NCBI GenBank assembly: GCA_910586565.1
Contig: CAJUIT010000004.1
Location: forward strand, 1 to 64,000
DNA length: 64,000 nucleotides
Direction of reading: 5' to 3'
From: an uncultured Muribaculaceae bacterium
GTDB lineage: Bacteria; Bacteroidota; Bacteroidia; Bacteroidales; Muribaculaceae
In this document: positions 36,170 to 45,611 of the stretch, one piece after another
Position numbering within the stretch: position 1 is the first letter of the stretch
How the letters are laid out: every line of letters begins with the position of its first letter
The notes under the pieces: generated by a model
The model's database searches: none
What the model was told of the DNA's origin: nothing
What the model saw: only the letters and a program-made list of their open reading frames with translations
Program-made: the position numbers and the translations under genes

Positions 36170-37510
36170 ATGTTTAGCAGGTGTCTGACGATTTTCAAAC
36201 TCGCTTTCCCGGTGATGATTGCCCAGGTTGGCAACATCGTTGTGGCATTCGCCGATAATATCATGGTGGGGCGCTACTCCACCGAAGCTCTTGCAGCATC
36301 ATCATTTGTAATAAACCTTTTCAATCTCGTTATTCTTTGTGCCATGGGGTTCTCCTATGGCCTTACCCCTTTGATAGGGCGGTTGTTTGCCGGCAACCGT
36401 TTCCACGACATCGGCGTAACACTCCGTGCCGGCGTGGTTGCCAACGTTGCGGTAGGGGTTATCCTATCCCTTATAATGGGGGTGCTCTACTTTTTTGTCG
36501 ACCGCATGGGGCAACCCGATGAGCTCCTGCCACTGATTCGTCCTTATTACTTGATTTCGCTGTCGTCGGTAATTTTCCTTGCAGTGTTCAACTCATTTGC
36601 ACAGTGGAGCTACGCAGTGCGCAACACGGCAATGCCCATGTGGATTTTGCTGTCGTGCAATCTGCTCAACATCTTCGGCAACTACATGCTCATCTACGGC
36701 AATCTCGGGGCACCCGAGCTTGGACTCACCGGCGCAGGCATATCCACACTTACTGTGCGCATCCTTGCAACCCTCACAATCTGTTCCATTTTCTTCCTGA
36801 AGAAATCCAACCACGATTATCTGGCGGGGTTCATCGACACTGCAACCGGTGCTTGGCGCCGCATCATGGGAAAAGTTGTGAAAACATCATGGCCGGTGGC
36901 TCTGCAAATGACATTTGAGTCAGCAGCATTTTCAGGATGCGCAATTTTTGCGGGATGGCTCGGCAAAGTGCCGTTGGCAGCCTATCAGATTATTGTAGTG
37001 GTAGGGTCGTTGGGATTCTGTATCTACTACAGCATCGGCACCGCAATCGCCGTGCTCGTTTCAAATGAAACCGGCACCGGCTCTCAACGCGGATGTCGCC
37101 GGGTGGCATTCGATGGCTACGTCGTGATGCTCTTTTTCGCAGCCTGCTCCACTATGGTGTTTATCCTTTTCTCAAAGCAACTGATGGGATTATTCACCGA
37201 CGATACGGCAGTTCTTCTGGCAGCTCAGTCACTTGTGTTCCCGCTGGTTATCTATCAGCTTGGCGATGCCACTCAGGTAACATTCGCCAACGCATTGCGA
37301 GGCACCTCCAACGTGATGCCTATGCTGTGGATAGCCTTCTTCAGCTACATTGTGGTGGGGCTGTCGTCATCATGGATAATCGCATTTCCTTGCGGCATGA
37401 AACTTTATGGAATTGTCATGAGCTTCTCTATTTCGCTGTTCATGGCAGCAGCATTGTTCCTGTATTCATTCATGCGCACAACACGTCAGCCAAAATCGGC
37501 AACGGCATAG
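36170..37510 (+). CDS. MATE family efflux transporter (second)
   Basis: The ATG at 36170 (MFSRCLTIFKLAFPV) gives 446 residues; in-frame codons upstream overlap the -7 box and have no homology. Twelve hydrophobic segments form two halves, starting at LAFPVMIAQVGNIVVAFADNIMVG and VVKTSWPVALQMTFESAAF. The first-half NIMVGRYSTEALAASSF is the NorM-like signature. It probably extrudes cationic drugs or metabolites by ion antiport; the substrate is unknown. It is distinct from the MATE gene at 11833. Confidence 0.9.
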   Translation: MFSRCLTIFKLAFPVMIAQVGNIVVAFADNIMVGRYSTEALAASSFVINLFNLVILCAMGFSYGLTPLIGRLFAGNRFHDIGVTLRAGVVANVAVGVILSLIMGVLYFFVDRMGQPDELLPLIRPYYLISLSSVIFLAVFNSFAQWSYAVRNTAMPMWILLSCNLLNIFGNYMLIYGNLGAPELGLTGAGISTLTVRILATLTICSIFFLKKSNHDYLAGFIDTATGAWRRIMGKVVKTSWPVALQMTFESAAFSGCAIFAGWLGKVPLAAYQIIVVVGSLGFCIYYSIGTAIAVLVSNETGTGSQRGCRRVAFDGYVVMLFFAACSTMVFILFSKQLMGLFTDDTAVLLAAQSLVFPLVIYQLGDATQVTFANALRGTSNVMPMLWIAFFSYIVVGLSSSWIIAFPCGMKLYGIVMSFSISLFMAAALFLYSFMRTTRQPKSATA

Positions 37511-37531
37511 CCAACGTGCTGTGAAAAACAA

Positions 37532-37563
37532 TTTGCCTGAATAGGAAAAATGCTGTAACTTTG
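37532..37563 (+). promoter_or_regulatory. Consensus promoter for the alpha/beta hydrolase gene
   Basis: TTTG at 37532-37535, a 20-base spacer and TAACTTTG at 37556-37563. The expected transcription start near 37570 argues that the gene begins downstream, at the TTG at 37634. Confidence 0.8.
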
Positions 37564-37633
37564 TTGCTTGTGCAGGGGCGTCACACAATGCCTTTGGCTT
37601 CGACAAACGCCCCACAACAACAACTCGACAACA

Positions 37634-38407
37634 TTGGAACAATATATAGAAATAGCAGGCAGCCGGTTGCACTACGAGGTAACGGGGTCGGGCAAACCTC
37701 TGATTCTCATGCATGGATGGGGGTGCAACCTGTCAACGGTGCGCTCAATAGCCCTCACCGCTGCCCGCACACACACCGTTTATAATATCGACCTCCCCGG
37801 CTTCGGCAAATCGCCCGAGCCCGATGATGTGTGGGGAGTGGGGGAGTATGCCACTCTTATCGAGCGTTTTATCGAAGCGTTGAACCTCAAGGCACCCGTG
37901 CTTGTCGGGCACAGCTACGGCGGCCGCATCGCCATTCTTCTCTCCTCGCGCAACAGCTCCATTGATGCAATTGTGCTTGTCGATGCTGCCGGCATTAAAC
38001 CGAAGCGTTCGTTCAACTATTATCGCAAAGTCTACACCTTCAAGGCCGCCAAGGCTCTCATGAAGCTCTTGCTCGGCCCCGAACGTGCAAGCCGCCGCAT
38101 CGAGGCAATGCGTGCCAGTCGCGGTTCATCCGATTATGCCCAGGCCTCACCGCGCATGCGCGCCATAATGAGCAAATCGGTAAATCAGGATCTCACCTCG
38201 GTTCTGTCGTCAATCAAAGCTCCCGCTCTCCTCATCTGGGGAGAGAACGACACCGCCACCCCGTTGTCGGATGCAAAAAAAATGGAGCGTATGATTCCCG
38301 ATGCAGGACTTGTCAGCTTCCCGGGATGCGGACATTACAGTTTTCTCGACAATCCCGGTCAATTCGCTGCCGTGTTGTCATCATTTCTCTCTTCCCGAAT
38401 GAAATAA
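37634..38407 (+). CDS. Alpha/beta hydrolase
   Basis: 257 residues if translation starts at the TTG at 37634 (EQYIEIAGSRLHYEVTG follows), which fits the promoter position and the family N-terminus; an in-frame TTG at 37568 falls on the expected transcription start. The oxyanion region is LMHGWGCN, the nucleophile serine lies in LVGHSYGGRIA, the acid in WGENDTATP and the catalytic histidine in PGCGHYSFLDNP. The substrate is unknown. The MurF-like ligase and ddl genes follow on the same strand, after a structured spacer. Confidence 0.85.
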   Translation: MEQYIEIAGSRLHYEVTGSGKPLILMHGWGCNLSTVRSIALTAARTHTVYNIDLPGFGKSPEPDDVWGVGEYATLIERFIEALNLKAPVLVGHSYGGRIAILLSSRNSSIDAIVLVDAAGIKPKRSFNYYRKVYTFKAAKALMKLLLGPERASRRIEAMRASRGSSDYAQASPRMRAIMSKSVNQDLTSVLSSIKAPALLIWGENDTATPLSDAKKMERMIPDAGLVSFPGCGHYSFLDNPGQFAAVLSSFLSSRMK

Positions 38408-38663
38408 TTTGATTTTTAATAACTCGGATAAATGAGTCATGATTTATTTTCATGACTATTTTTCAAAAACCTTGTTAAGTGGCTCGAATAAATGAGTTAA
38501 TGTTTATTTCAAATGGATTTTGCGATGTATTTCGCAAGTTGAAGAGGGAGCAACGCGAGCGTTGTGACCGATGAAACTTGGCGAAAGACGCACAAAAAGA
38601 CGCCGAAAGAAACATTAACGATGGTAGCCACTTAAAATATTAACTCATTTATTTGAGACACTT
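38408..38663. repeat. Palindromic, possibly RNA-forming element before the MurF-like gene
   Basis: CTCrrATAAATGAGTyA occurs directly at 38423 and 38483 and inverted at 38639-38656. Long-range pairs are TTAAGTGGCT (38475-38484) with AGCCACTTAA (38626-38635), and GTTAATGTTT (38496-38505) with AAACATTAAC (38610-38619), all perfect. They enclose hairpins TTGCGA/TCGCAA (38520-38537), CAACG-cgag-CGTTG (38551-38564) and GGCG/CGCC (38580-38604). AATAAATGAGTTAAT (38487-38501) can instead pair over 15 bases with 38639-38653, ten bases before the next start codon. An 8-bp hairpin with a T-run at 38435-38457 could terminate the hydrolase transcript. Confidence 0.6.
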
Positions 38664-40256
38664 ATGAACATTGAATCATTAAACTTAATCGGCGCAATAA
38701 CGCTCGGCATTTTTGCCGCAGCCGACATGGCCAAAGTTTTCAGCCGCGACCTCATGATGTTGCAGCAGAACTCCTACCGGAATGAACGTTACTCAAGATG
38801 GTTTTCCCAATCGGGGGAAAGCACCTCGCTTGGACGCATCTTTTGTTGCATAGCCCTCATGTTCCTCCTCATCAGGCACATTCCATTTTTTGCGAGTGCC
38901 GTTGTAGCGTTAATCATAACAGCATGGCAATTCGTGGTGTTGTGTCGTCGCAAATACAAGAAACCGCTTGCATGGACTCCGCGCGCCAAGCGAATCTACG
39001 GTGTGATGTGGGGACTGACCGCACTGCTCGGCACTGCTTCGGCACTGTTATTCGGTCTCAAAGTCTTATGCATAGTGCTGGTTGCAATTCTCGTAGTATC
39101 TCCGGTGCTGCTGATTGCGGCCAACGACATCCTGCGCCCTGTGGAGAAAGCCATCAACCGCAAATACTACAACGAAGCCGCCCGAATCCTTGCCTCAATG
39201 CCTCAGCTCAAAATAATCGGCATAACCGGCAGCTACGGCAAAACCTCCACAAAACACTATCTCAACCGCATACTCCAGGAACATTTCTCCACCACAATGA
39301 CCCCGGGCAGCTTCAACACAACCCTGGGTGTTATCCGCACAGTGCGTGAGCATCTCAAACCCTACGATGAAGTGTTCATCGTTGAAATGGGAGCGAAACA
39401 GCCCGGCGACATTAAGGAGATTTGCGACCTCGTTCACCCATCTATGGGCATAATCACAGCTGTTGGCGAACAGCACCTCGAATCGTTCAAAACAATTGAG
39501 AACGTGCAGCGCACCAAATTCGAGCTCGCCGATGCAATTCCGGCCGACGGTTTTGTGGTAGTCAACAACGATTTCCCCTATGTTGCCAACCGCAAAGTTG
39601 GCAATGCCGAGTGCATACGCTACGCCGTGAGCAATCCCGATGGAGGTGATTACATTGCAAAAAATATCGAATATTCCCCCAACGGCACGACTTTCTCCAT
39701 CGCCGGCGGAGAGCTCGCCGAGCCGCTCACCATCTCCACAAAGCTGGTGGGTGAGTGCAACGTCTCTAATCTTCTTGCAGCCATTATTGTGGCATTGAAG
39801 CTCGGCGTTCCGGCAGAGAAAATCAAATATGCCGTGGGGTGTATAGAGCAAGTTGAGCACCGCCTCAACATGAAACGCACACCCGGTGGTGTCACCATCA
39901 TCGACGATGCTTTCAATTCCAATCCTCAGGGCTCTCGCATGGCCTTGGAGGTGTTGTCGCGCATGACAGGGGGACGACGCATCGTAATAACCCCGGGCAT
40001 GATTGAACTCGGCGATATGCAGGCACAGGCCAATGAAACACTTGGCCGTCACATAGCCCGGTGTGCCGACATTGCAATCATCGTGGGGCACTACAACCGC
40101 GATGCCATCCTTGCAGGGGTGGCCGAAGGACCGATTGCCCCCGAGAATGTTCACGCTGTCGACACCTTCAACGATGCCCAGCAACTTCTCAACAGCATGG
40201 TCAGCTCAGGCGACACCGTGCTCTACGAGAACGACCTTCCCGACACTTTTAAATAA
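38664..40256 (+). CDS. Membrane-anchored Mur ligase (MurF-like)
   Basis: A 530-residue protein. Residues 1-155 hold about four membrane segments (4-20, 57-95, 112-132, 134-153). A full Mur ligase follows: P-loop GITGSYGKTST with Lys193, VEMGAKQPGDIKE, the carbamylated-lysine region, GECNVSNLLAAI, and IIDDAFNSNPQGSRMALEVL, the MurF form of the C-terminal motif. MurF adds D-Ala-D-Ala to UDP-MurNAc-tripeptide. The membrane anchor is absent from canonical MurF, so this looks like a second, membrane-bound version working with the adjacent ddl. Its true substrate is not shown. Confidence 0.85.
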   Translation: MNIESLNLIGAITLGIFAAADMAKVFSRDLMMLQQNSYRNERYSRWFSQSGESTSLGRIFCCIALMFLLIRHIPFFASAVVALIITAWQFVVLCRRKYKKPLAWTPRAKRIYGVMWGLTALLGTASALLFGLKVLCIVLVAILVVSPVLLIAANDILRPVEKAINRKYYNEAARILASMPQLKIIGITGSYGKTSTKHYLNRILQEHFSTTMTPGSFNTTLGVIRTVREHLKPYDEVFIVEMGAKQPGDIKEICDLVHPSMGIITAVGEQHLESFKTIENVQRTKFELADAIPADGFVVVNNDFPYVANRKVGNAECIRYAVSNPDGGDYIAKNIEYSPNGTTFSIAGGELAEPLTISTKLVGECNVSNLLAAIIVALKLGVPAEKIKYAVGCIEQVEHRLNMKRTPGGVTIIDDAFNSNPQGSRMALEVLSRMTGGRRIVITPGMIELGDMQAQANETLGRHIARCADIAIIVGHYNRDAILAGVAEGPIAPENVHAVDTFNDAQQLLNSMVSSGDTVLYENDLPDTFK

Positions 40257-40321
40257 AAATCAAAAACAAACACCACTCATTAATCACCAAGCAGCTGCTT
40301 ATTAAAAATATTTTCATAACA

Positions 40322-41509
40322 ATGAAAACCAACATAGGAGTGTTTTTCGGCGGACGTTCCACCGAACACGAAATTTCAGTCATCTCGGCCAATCAGGCAA
40401 TCAACGCCATCGACAAATCGAAATATGATGTGACTCCTGTCTACATCACAAAAGACGGCAAATGGTTCACAGGGGCACCGTTGCTCGAACTGAAAAACTT
40501 CCGCGACATACCCGCTTTGCTCAAGCAGTGCGAACCGGTCTACATGCGCCCGATTTTCGGCGATTACAATCTCTACTACACCAACCCCAAAGGGATGTTC
40601 GGCAAAAAGACTGTCGACTGCAAACTCGATGTAGTTATCCCCGTGCTTCACGGAGCCAACGGTGAGGATGGAACATTTGAAGGGATTATGGACTCCATCG
40701 GCATCCCTTATGCCGGATGCGACACCCTCTCCTCGGCCAACGGCATGGATAAAATAACCATGAAGATGATTCTTCGCGAGAACAACATTCCCGTTGTGGA
40801 CTACTTGTGGTTCACCGACCGTCAATGGTTTGCAAAGCGCGACGAACTGATTGGCAATGTAGAATCACAGTTGGGCTATCCGGTGATTGTGAAGCCCGCC
40901 AACCTCGGGTCCTCAATTGGCATCGGTTGCGCACGCAATCGCAATGAACTGATTGAAAAGGTTGACGATGCCTCGCGCTACGCAGCCCGAATCATTGTGG
41001 AACACATGGTTGAACAGCTTCAGGAAATCAACTGCTCCGTGCTCGGCGATTGCGATGAGTTCGAGACCTCGGTTCTTGAAGAGCCCATCAAATCAACCGA
41101 CATCCTTTCCTACACCGATAAATACATGGGTGGCACAAAGGGTACCAAAGGCATGCAGGCCTCGGCGAAAAAAATTCCCGCCGATCTCCCTGCCGATATG
41201 ACCGCTGAAATCAAGCGTCTCGCCGGTGAGACTTTCCGTGTGCTCTCATGCCACGGTGTAAGCCGCGTGGATGTTATTGTCGACAAAGCAACCGGCAAAA
41301 TCTATGTGAACGAAATCAACACCATCCCCGGCTCGCTCTCGTTCTACCTGTGGGAAGCTACCGGCCTCACTTTCGACAAGCTTATGGATAAACTCGTGTC
41401 GCTTGCCGTGAAACGCAATTCTCGACGCGAGCAGAAAACATTCTCTTTCTCACAAAACATTTTCGCGATGGGCGGAGGTGCTAAAAACGGAATGAAAGGG
41501 AAAGCCTGA
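40322..41509 (+). CDS. ddl: D-alanine--D-alanine ligase
   Basis: A 395-residue ATP-grasp ligase. Motifs are FFGGRSTEHEISVISA near the N-terminus, VIPVLHGANGEDGTFEG, VKPANLGSSIGIG for ATP binding, the lid loop with SYTDKYMGGTKG, and VNEINTIPGSLSFYLWEATG with the metal-binding Glu and Asn. The Lys-Tyr in DKYM agrees with D-Ala rather than D-lactate use. An unusual 30-residue tail ends in glycine and lysine. It follows the MurF-like gene by 65 bases; the pair would make and attach D-Ala-D-Ala. Confidence 0.92.
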   Translation: MKTNIGVFFGGRSTEHEISVISANQAINAIDKSKYDVTPVYITKDGKWFTGAPLLELKNFRDIPALLKQCEPVYMRPIFGDYNLYYTNPKGMFGKKTVDCKLDVVIPVLHGANGEDGTFEGIMDSIGIPYAGCDTLSSANGMDKITMKMILRENNIPVVDYLWFTDRQWFAKRDELIGNVESQLGYPVIVKPANLGSSIGIGCARNRNELIEKVDDASRYAARIIVEHMVEQLQEINCSVLGDCDEFETSVLEEPIKSTDILSYTDKYMGGTKGTKGMQASAKKIPADLPADMTAEIKRLAGETFRVLSCHGVSRVDVIVDKATGKIYVNEINTIPGSLSFYLWEATGLTFDKLMDKLVSLAVKRNSRREQKTFSFSQNIFAMGGGAKNGMKGKA

Positions 41510-41563
41510 CACATCCCGAATCAACTCACCGCCCGCACACGTTTCACATCGTGGCGCGCCATG

Positions 41564-41594
41564 TTGCAGACAATCATCTAATTTACTAACTTTG
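41564..41594 (+). promoter_or_regulatory. Consensus promoter for the ileS operon
   Basis: TTG at 41564-41566, 20 bases, TAACTTTG at 41587-41594, giving a leader of about 70 bases before ileS. Confidence 0.8.
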
Positions 41595-41673
41595 CACCTG
41601 TGCCGACCGCAAACCTCATCAAAGAGGGGAGTGGTGGCCGCAAAGTTCAGGAATCATCACATTTCAAGGAAAT

Positions 41674-44600
41674 ATGAAATTCGCCGAATATAACAGATTC
41701 AATCTTTCCGACATCAACAAAGAGGTTCTGGCTAAATGGAATGCCGACCATCTTTTTGAGCAGAGTATGACAACCCGCGAGGGGATGCCCTCGTTTGTGT
41801 TCTACGAAGGTCCCCCTTCGGCCAACGGTATGCCCGGCATCCACCATGTCATGGCACGAACCATTAAGGATATTTTCTGCCGCTACAAAACCATGAAGGG
41901 CTTCCACGTGAAGCGTAAAGCCGGCTGGGACACCCACGGCCTCCCGGTTGAGCTCGGCGTGGAAAAATCGCTTGGCATCACAAAAGAGGATATCGGCAAG
42001 AAAATCTCGGTCGACGAATACAACGCGGCATGCCGTCGCGAAGTGATGAAATACACCAAAGAGTGGTCAACACTCACCAACTCGATGGGCTATTGGGTCG
42101 ACCTCGACAACCCCTACATCACCTACGACAACCGTTACATCGAAACCGTGTGGTGGCTCCTCAAGCAGCTCCACAACAAGGGCTATCTCTATAAGGGCTA
42201 CACGATTCAGCCATATTCACCCGCAGCAGGCACAGGCCTGAGCACCCACGAGCTGAATCAGCCCGGTTGCTACCGCGATGTGAAGGATACCACATGTGTG
42301 GCTCAATTCCTCGTAACCGACCCCACACCGGCCATGACAGGTCACGGCAACCCCTATTTCCTGGCATGGACAACTACCCCCTGGACTCTCCCCTCCAACA
42401 CCGCACTGTGCGTTGGTCCCGATATCGACTACAACATCGTGCGCACCTTTAACCCCTATTCGGGTGAGGCCGAAACAGTTGTGCTTGCTGTGGCTCTTAT
42501 GGGGCACTATTTCAACCCCAAAGCCGCCGGAATTGCACTTGCCGACTATAACAAGGGCGACAAGTTAATCCCCTACGAAGTTGTAGCAACTGTCAAGGGC
42601 TCTGAATTGGTTGGGATGCATTATGAGCAGCTTATCCCCTGGATGAATCCCGGCGAAGGCGCTTTCCGCGTAATCCCCGGCGACTATGTCACAACCGAGG
42701 ATGGTACCGGCATTGTTCACATCGCCGGAACATTCGGTGCCGACGACTTGCGTGTGTCGCGTCAGAACAACATTCCGCCTCTCACATTGATTGACAAAGA
42801 CGGCAACATCCGTCCGATGGTCGACATGCAAGGCCGATTCTTTCGTCTGGAAGATCTCGACCCCAACTATGTCGAGAAAAACGTTGATGTGGAAGCCTAC
42901 ACCCCCTGGGCCGGCAAATTCGTCAAAAACGCCTACGACGCGGCTAAAACCGAAGCCGATGAAACCCTCGATATTGAAATCTGCATGTGGCTCAAGCAGA
43001 ACAACAAGGTTTTCAAAATCGAGAAACACACCCACTCCTATCCCCATTGCTGGCGCACCGACAAGCCCGTGCTCTACTATCCGCTCGACAGCTGGTTTAT
43101 CCGCACAACAGCCGCACGCGAGCGCCTGATGGAACTCAACGAGTCAATCAAGTGGAAACCTGCATCGACAGGTGCTGGCCGATTCGGCAAATGGCTTGAA
43201 AACCTTCAGGACTGGAACCTTTCACGCAGCCGTTATTGGGGAACTCCGCTCCCCATCTGGCGCACAGAGGATGGCAAAGAGGAAATCTGCATCGACTCTG
43301 TTGAAACTCTCTACAATGAAATTGAAAAAGCCGTTGCCGCAGGCGTAATGGCCGAAAACCCCTATAAAGCGAAAGGTTTTGTGCCCGGCGATTTCTCTAA
43401 GGAAAACTATGAGAAAATCGACCTCCATCGCCCTTACGTCGACGACATTGTGCTCGTTTCTGCATCAGGCAAGCCGATGCGCCGCGAAACTGACCTCATC
43501 GACGTTTGGTTCGACTCCGGTGCGATGCCCTATGCCCAGATTCACTACCCCTTTGAGAACAAAGAGGGTCTCGACTCGGGCGAACTCTATCCAGCCGACT
43601 TTATCGCCGAAGGTGTCGACCAGACACGCGGATGGTTCTTCACCCTCCATGCCATTGCCGGCATGGTGTTCGACTCAATCGCTTACAAAGCCGTTATTTC
43701 CAACGGATTGGTGCTTGACAAAGATGGCAACAAAATGTCGAAACGTCTCGGCAACGCCGTCAATCCGTTCGAAACAATCGAGGAATTCGGCAGCGACCCG
43801 GTGCGCTGGTACATGATTGCCAACTCATCACCTTGGGACAACCTTAAATTCGACTCAGAGGGCGTGAAAGAGGTGGCACGAAAACTTTTCGCGACTCTCT
43901 ACAACACCTATTCATTCCTGGCGCTCTATGCCAATGTTGACGGATTCACAGGCGCTGAACCTCAGGTGCCGTTTGCCGAACGTCCTGAAATCGACCGATG
44001 GATTCTGTCGCTGCTCAACACTTTGATAAAGGATGTTGAGGAAGCCCTCGACGATTATGAACCCACAAAAGCGGCCCGCGCCATCAACACTTTTGTCAAC
44101 GACAACCTTTCAAACTGGTATGTGCGCCTCAACCGCAAGCGCTTCTGGGGCGGAGAAATGAATGCCGACAAACTCTCGGCCTTCCAAACTCTGCTCACCT
44201 GCATGAAAACAGTTGCGCAGCTTATGGCTCCGTTCGCTCCATTCTTCGCCGACAAGCTCTACCAAGACCTTTGCGCGCCTCAGGCCGAAGCCGAGGGAAC
44301 AACCACCTCTTCGGTTCACATCTCGTTCTTCCCCAAGGTCAATGAAAACGAAATCGACAAGTCGCTCGAAAAGCGCATGAACCTCGCCCAGGTTATCACC
44401 TCAATGGTTCTGTCGCTCCGCCGCAAGGTCAACATCAAGGTGCGTCAGCCGCTCCAGACCCTCATGATTCCCGTTGCCAACGACGAACAGCGCGCCGACA
44501 TCGAAGCTATGGCATCGTTGATTCTCTCGGAAGTGAATGTGAAAGCAATCAAGTTCGTGAGCAACGAGGAGGGCATTTTGGTTAAACGCATCAAAGCCGA

Positions 44601-45108
44601 TTTCAAAAAACTTGGTCCGAAGCACGGAAAACTGATGAAGGCAGTGGCACAGGCTATCGCCGAAATGCCGCAGGCTCTCATCCTCCAGCTTGAGAAGAAT
44701 GGCAACGTGGCAATTGAAGTCGGTGGCAACGAAGTTACCGTCGAAGCAACCGACGTTGAAATCCGCAACGAGGATATCCCCGGCTGGCTGGTTGCCAACG
44801 AAGGTGCCGTGACTGTGGCTCTTGATGTGACCGTAACCGACGAACTGCGTAGGGAAGGTGTGGCTCGCGAACTCGTGAACCGCATCCAGAACATCCGCAA
44901 AAGCCGCGACTACGAAATCACCGACCGAATCAACATCGTGATTGCACCTTCGGCTCTTACCGACGATGCCGTGAAGGAGTTCTCGGAATATATCTGCCGC
45001 CAGGTGCTCGCCGACTCACTCACGGTTGCACCTGTAGAGAAAGCCACCGATGACGAAGTGCTCGATATTGACGGAACGGAAGTGAAGCTGTCGGTAACCA
45101 TCGCCTGA
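41674..45108 (+). CDS. ileS: Isoleucyl-tRNA synthetase
   Basis: An 1144-residue class I synthetase, of the long type common in Bacteroidetes. The HIGH motif appears as GPPSANGMPGIHH (about 50-62), the editing domain follows (about 200-420), and KMSKR is in DGNKMSKRLGNAVNP (about 690). The C-terminal part has the anticodon-binding domain and a DUF5915-type segment of the eukaryote-like IleS2 form. The IleS2 form often confers mupirocin tolerance; this is known of the family and not tested here. It leads an operon with the DksA-like gene, lspA and a DUF4296 gene. Confidence 0.96.
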   Translation: MKFAEYNRFNLSDINKEVLAKWNADHLFEQSMTTREGMPSFVFYEGPPSANGMPGIHHVMARTIKDIFCRYKTMKGFHVKRKAGWDTHGLPVELGVEKSLGITKEDIGKKISVDEYNAACRREVMKYTKEWSTLTNSMGYWVDLDNPYITYDNRYIETVWWLLKQLHNKGYLYKGYTIQPYSPAAGTGLSTHELNQPGCYRDVKDTTCVAQFLVTDPTPAMTGHGNPYFLAWTTTPWTLPSNTALCVGPDIDYNIVRTFNPYSGEAETVVLAVALMGHYFNPKAAGIALADYNKGDKLIPYEVVATVKGSELVGMHYEQLIPWMNPGEGAFRVIPGDYVTTEDGTGIVHIAGTFGADDLRVSRQNNIPPLTLIDKDGNIRPMVDMQGRFFRLEDLDPNYVEKNVDVEAYTPWAGKFVKNAYDAAKTEADETLDIEICMWLKQNNKVFKIEKHTHSYPHCWRTDKPVLYYPLDSWFIRTTAARERLMELNESIKWKPASTGAGRFGKWLENLQDWNLSRSRYWGTPLPIWRTEDGKEEICIDSVETLYNEIEKAVAAGVMAENPYKAKGFVPGDFSKENYEKIDLHRPYVDDIVLVSASGKPMRRETDLIDVWFDSGAMPYAQIHYPFENKEGLDSGELYPADFIAEGVDQTRGWFFTLHAIAGMVFDSIAYKAVISNGLVLDKDGNKMSKRLGNAVNPFETIEEFGSDPVRWYMIANSSPWDNLKFDSEGVKEVARKLFATLYNTYSFLALYANVDGFTGAEPQVPFAERPEIDRWILSLLNTLIKDVEEALDDYEPTKAARAINTFVNDNLSNWYVRLNRKRFWGGEMNADKLSAFQTLLTCMKTVAQLMAPFAPFFADKLYQDLCAPQAEAEGTTTSSVHISFFPKVNENEIDKSLEKRMNLAQVITSMVLSLRRKVNIKVRQPLQTLMIPVANDEQRADIEAMASLILSEVNVKAIKFVSNEEGILVKRIKADFKKLGPKHGKLMKAVAQAIAEMPQALILQLEKNGNVAIEVGGNEVTVEATDVEIRNEDIPGWLVANEGAVTVALDVTVTDELRREGVARELVNRIQNIRKSRDYEITDRINIVIAPSALTDDAVKEFSEYICRQVLADSLTVAPVEKATDDEVLDIDGTEVKLSVTIA

Positions 45109-45121
45109 CGACATATTTTAG

Positions 45122-45165
45122 TTGAACAGAGGAGAACACCCCGATTTTTGTTCTCCTCTGTTCAA
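45122..45165 (+). terminator. Strong hairpin between ileS and the DksA-like gene
   Basis: TTGAACAGAGGAGAACA (45122-45138) pairs perfectly over 17 bases with TGTTCTCCTCTGTTCAA (45149-45165). No T-run follows the stem, so it may attenuate or stabilise the ileS message rather than terminate it fully; the downstream genes lack a clear promoter of their own. Confidence 0.6.
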
Positions 45166-45223
45166 TAAAAATCCGCTCCCGTTTGTTAACATAGCATAAT
45201 CACACCCTAAACCTATCGATATT

Positions 45224-45595
45224 ATGAGCGAGAAAAACCGCTATACCGATGAAGAACTTGAAGAATTCAAAGCACTGATTCTTCAGAAACTCGAAAAGGC
45301 TAAAAAGGAGTTTGAGTCACTCCGTGCCGATGTGATGAACTCCGATGGCAACGACACTGCCGACACCTCTCCCACGTTCAAGGTGCTCGAAGAGGGCGCC
45401 TCTACGCTGTCGAAAGAGGAGGCAGGGCGTTTTGCACAGCGGCAGGCTCAGTTCATAAAACATCTTCAGGCTGCCTTGGTGCGCATCGAGAACAAAACCT
45501 ATGGCATCGACCGCATCACAGGCAAATTGATTCCCAAGGAGCGCCTCCGCGCCGTTCCCCACGCAACTCTTTGCGTTGATTCAAAACAAAAGTAA
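45224..45595 (+). CDS. DksA/TraR-like protein lacking the zinc cysteines
   Basis: A 123-residue protein. A coiled-coil N-terminal part (about 8-85, EELEEFKALILQKLEKAKKEFESLRADV) is followed by TYGIDRITGKLIPKERLRAVPHATLCV, the DksA-type C-terminal module. The zinc-finger cysteines are missing: the position normally Cys in YGICR is Asp, and only one Cys remains. DksA proteins bind the RNA polymerase secondary channel and tune transcription with ppGpp; whether this one does is open. It lies in the ileS-lspA operon, as in other Bacteroidales. Confidence 0.85.
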   Translation: MSEKNRYTDEELEEFKALILQKLEKAKKEFESLRADVMNSDGNDTADTSPTFKVLEEGASTLSKEEAGRFAQRQAQFIKHLQAALVRIENKTYGIDRITGKLIPKERLRAVPHATLCVDSKQK

Positions 45596-45611
45596 TTAGC
45601 ACCGACAAAGC

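Noticed and set aside
37568..37633. Upstream TTG start for the alpha/beta hydrolase
   Set aside because: It coincides with the expected transcription start of a consensus promoter, and the added residues do not resemble the family.
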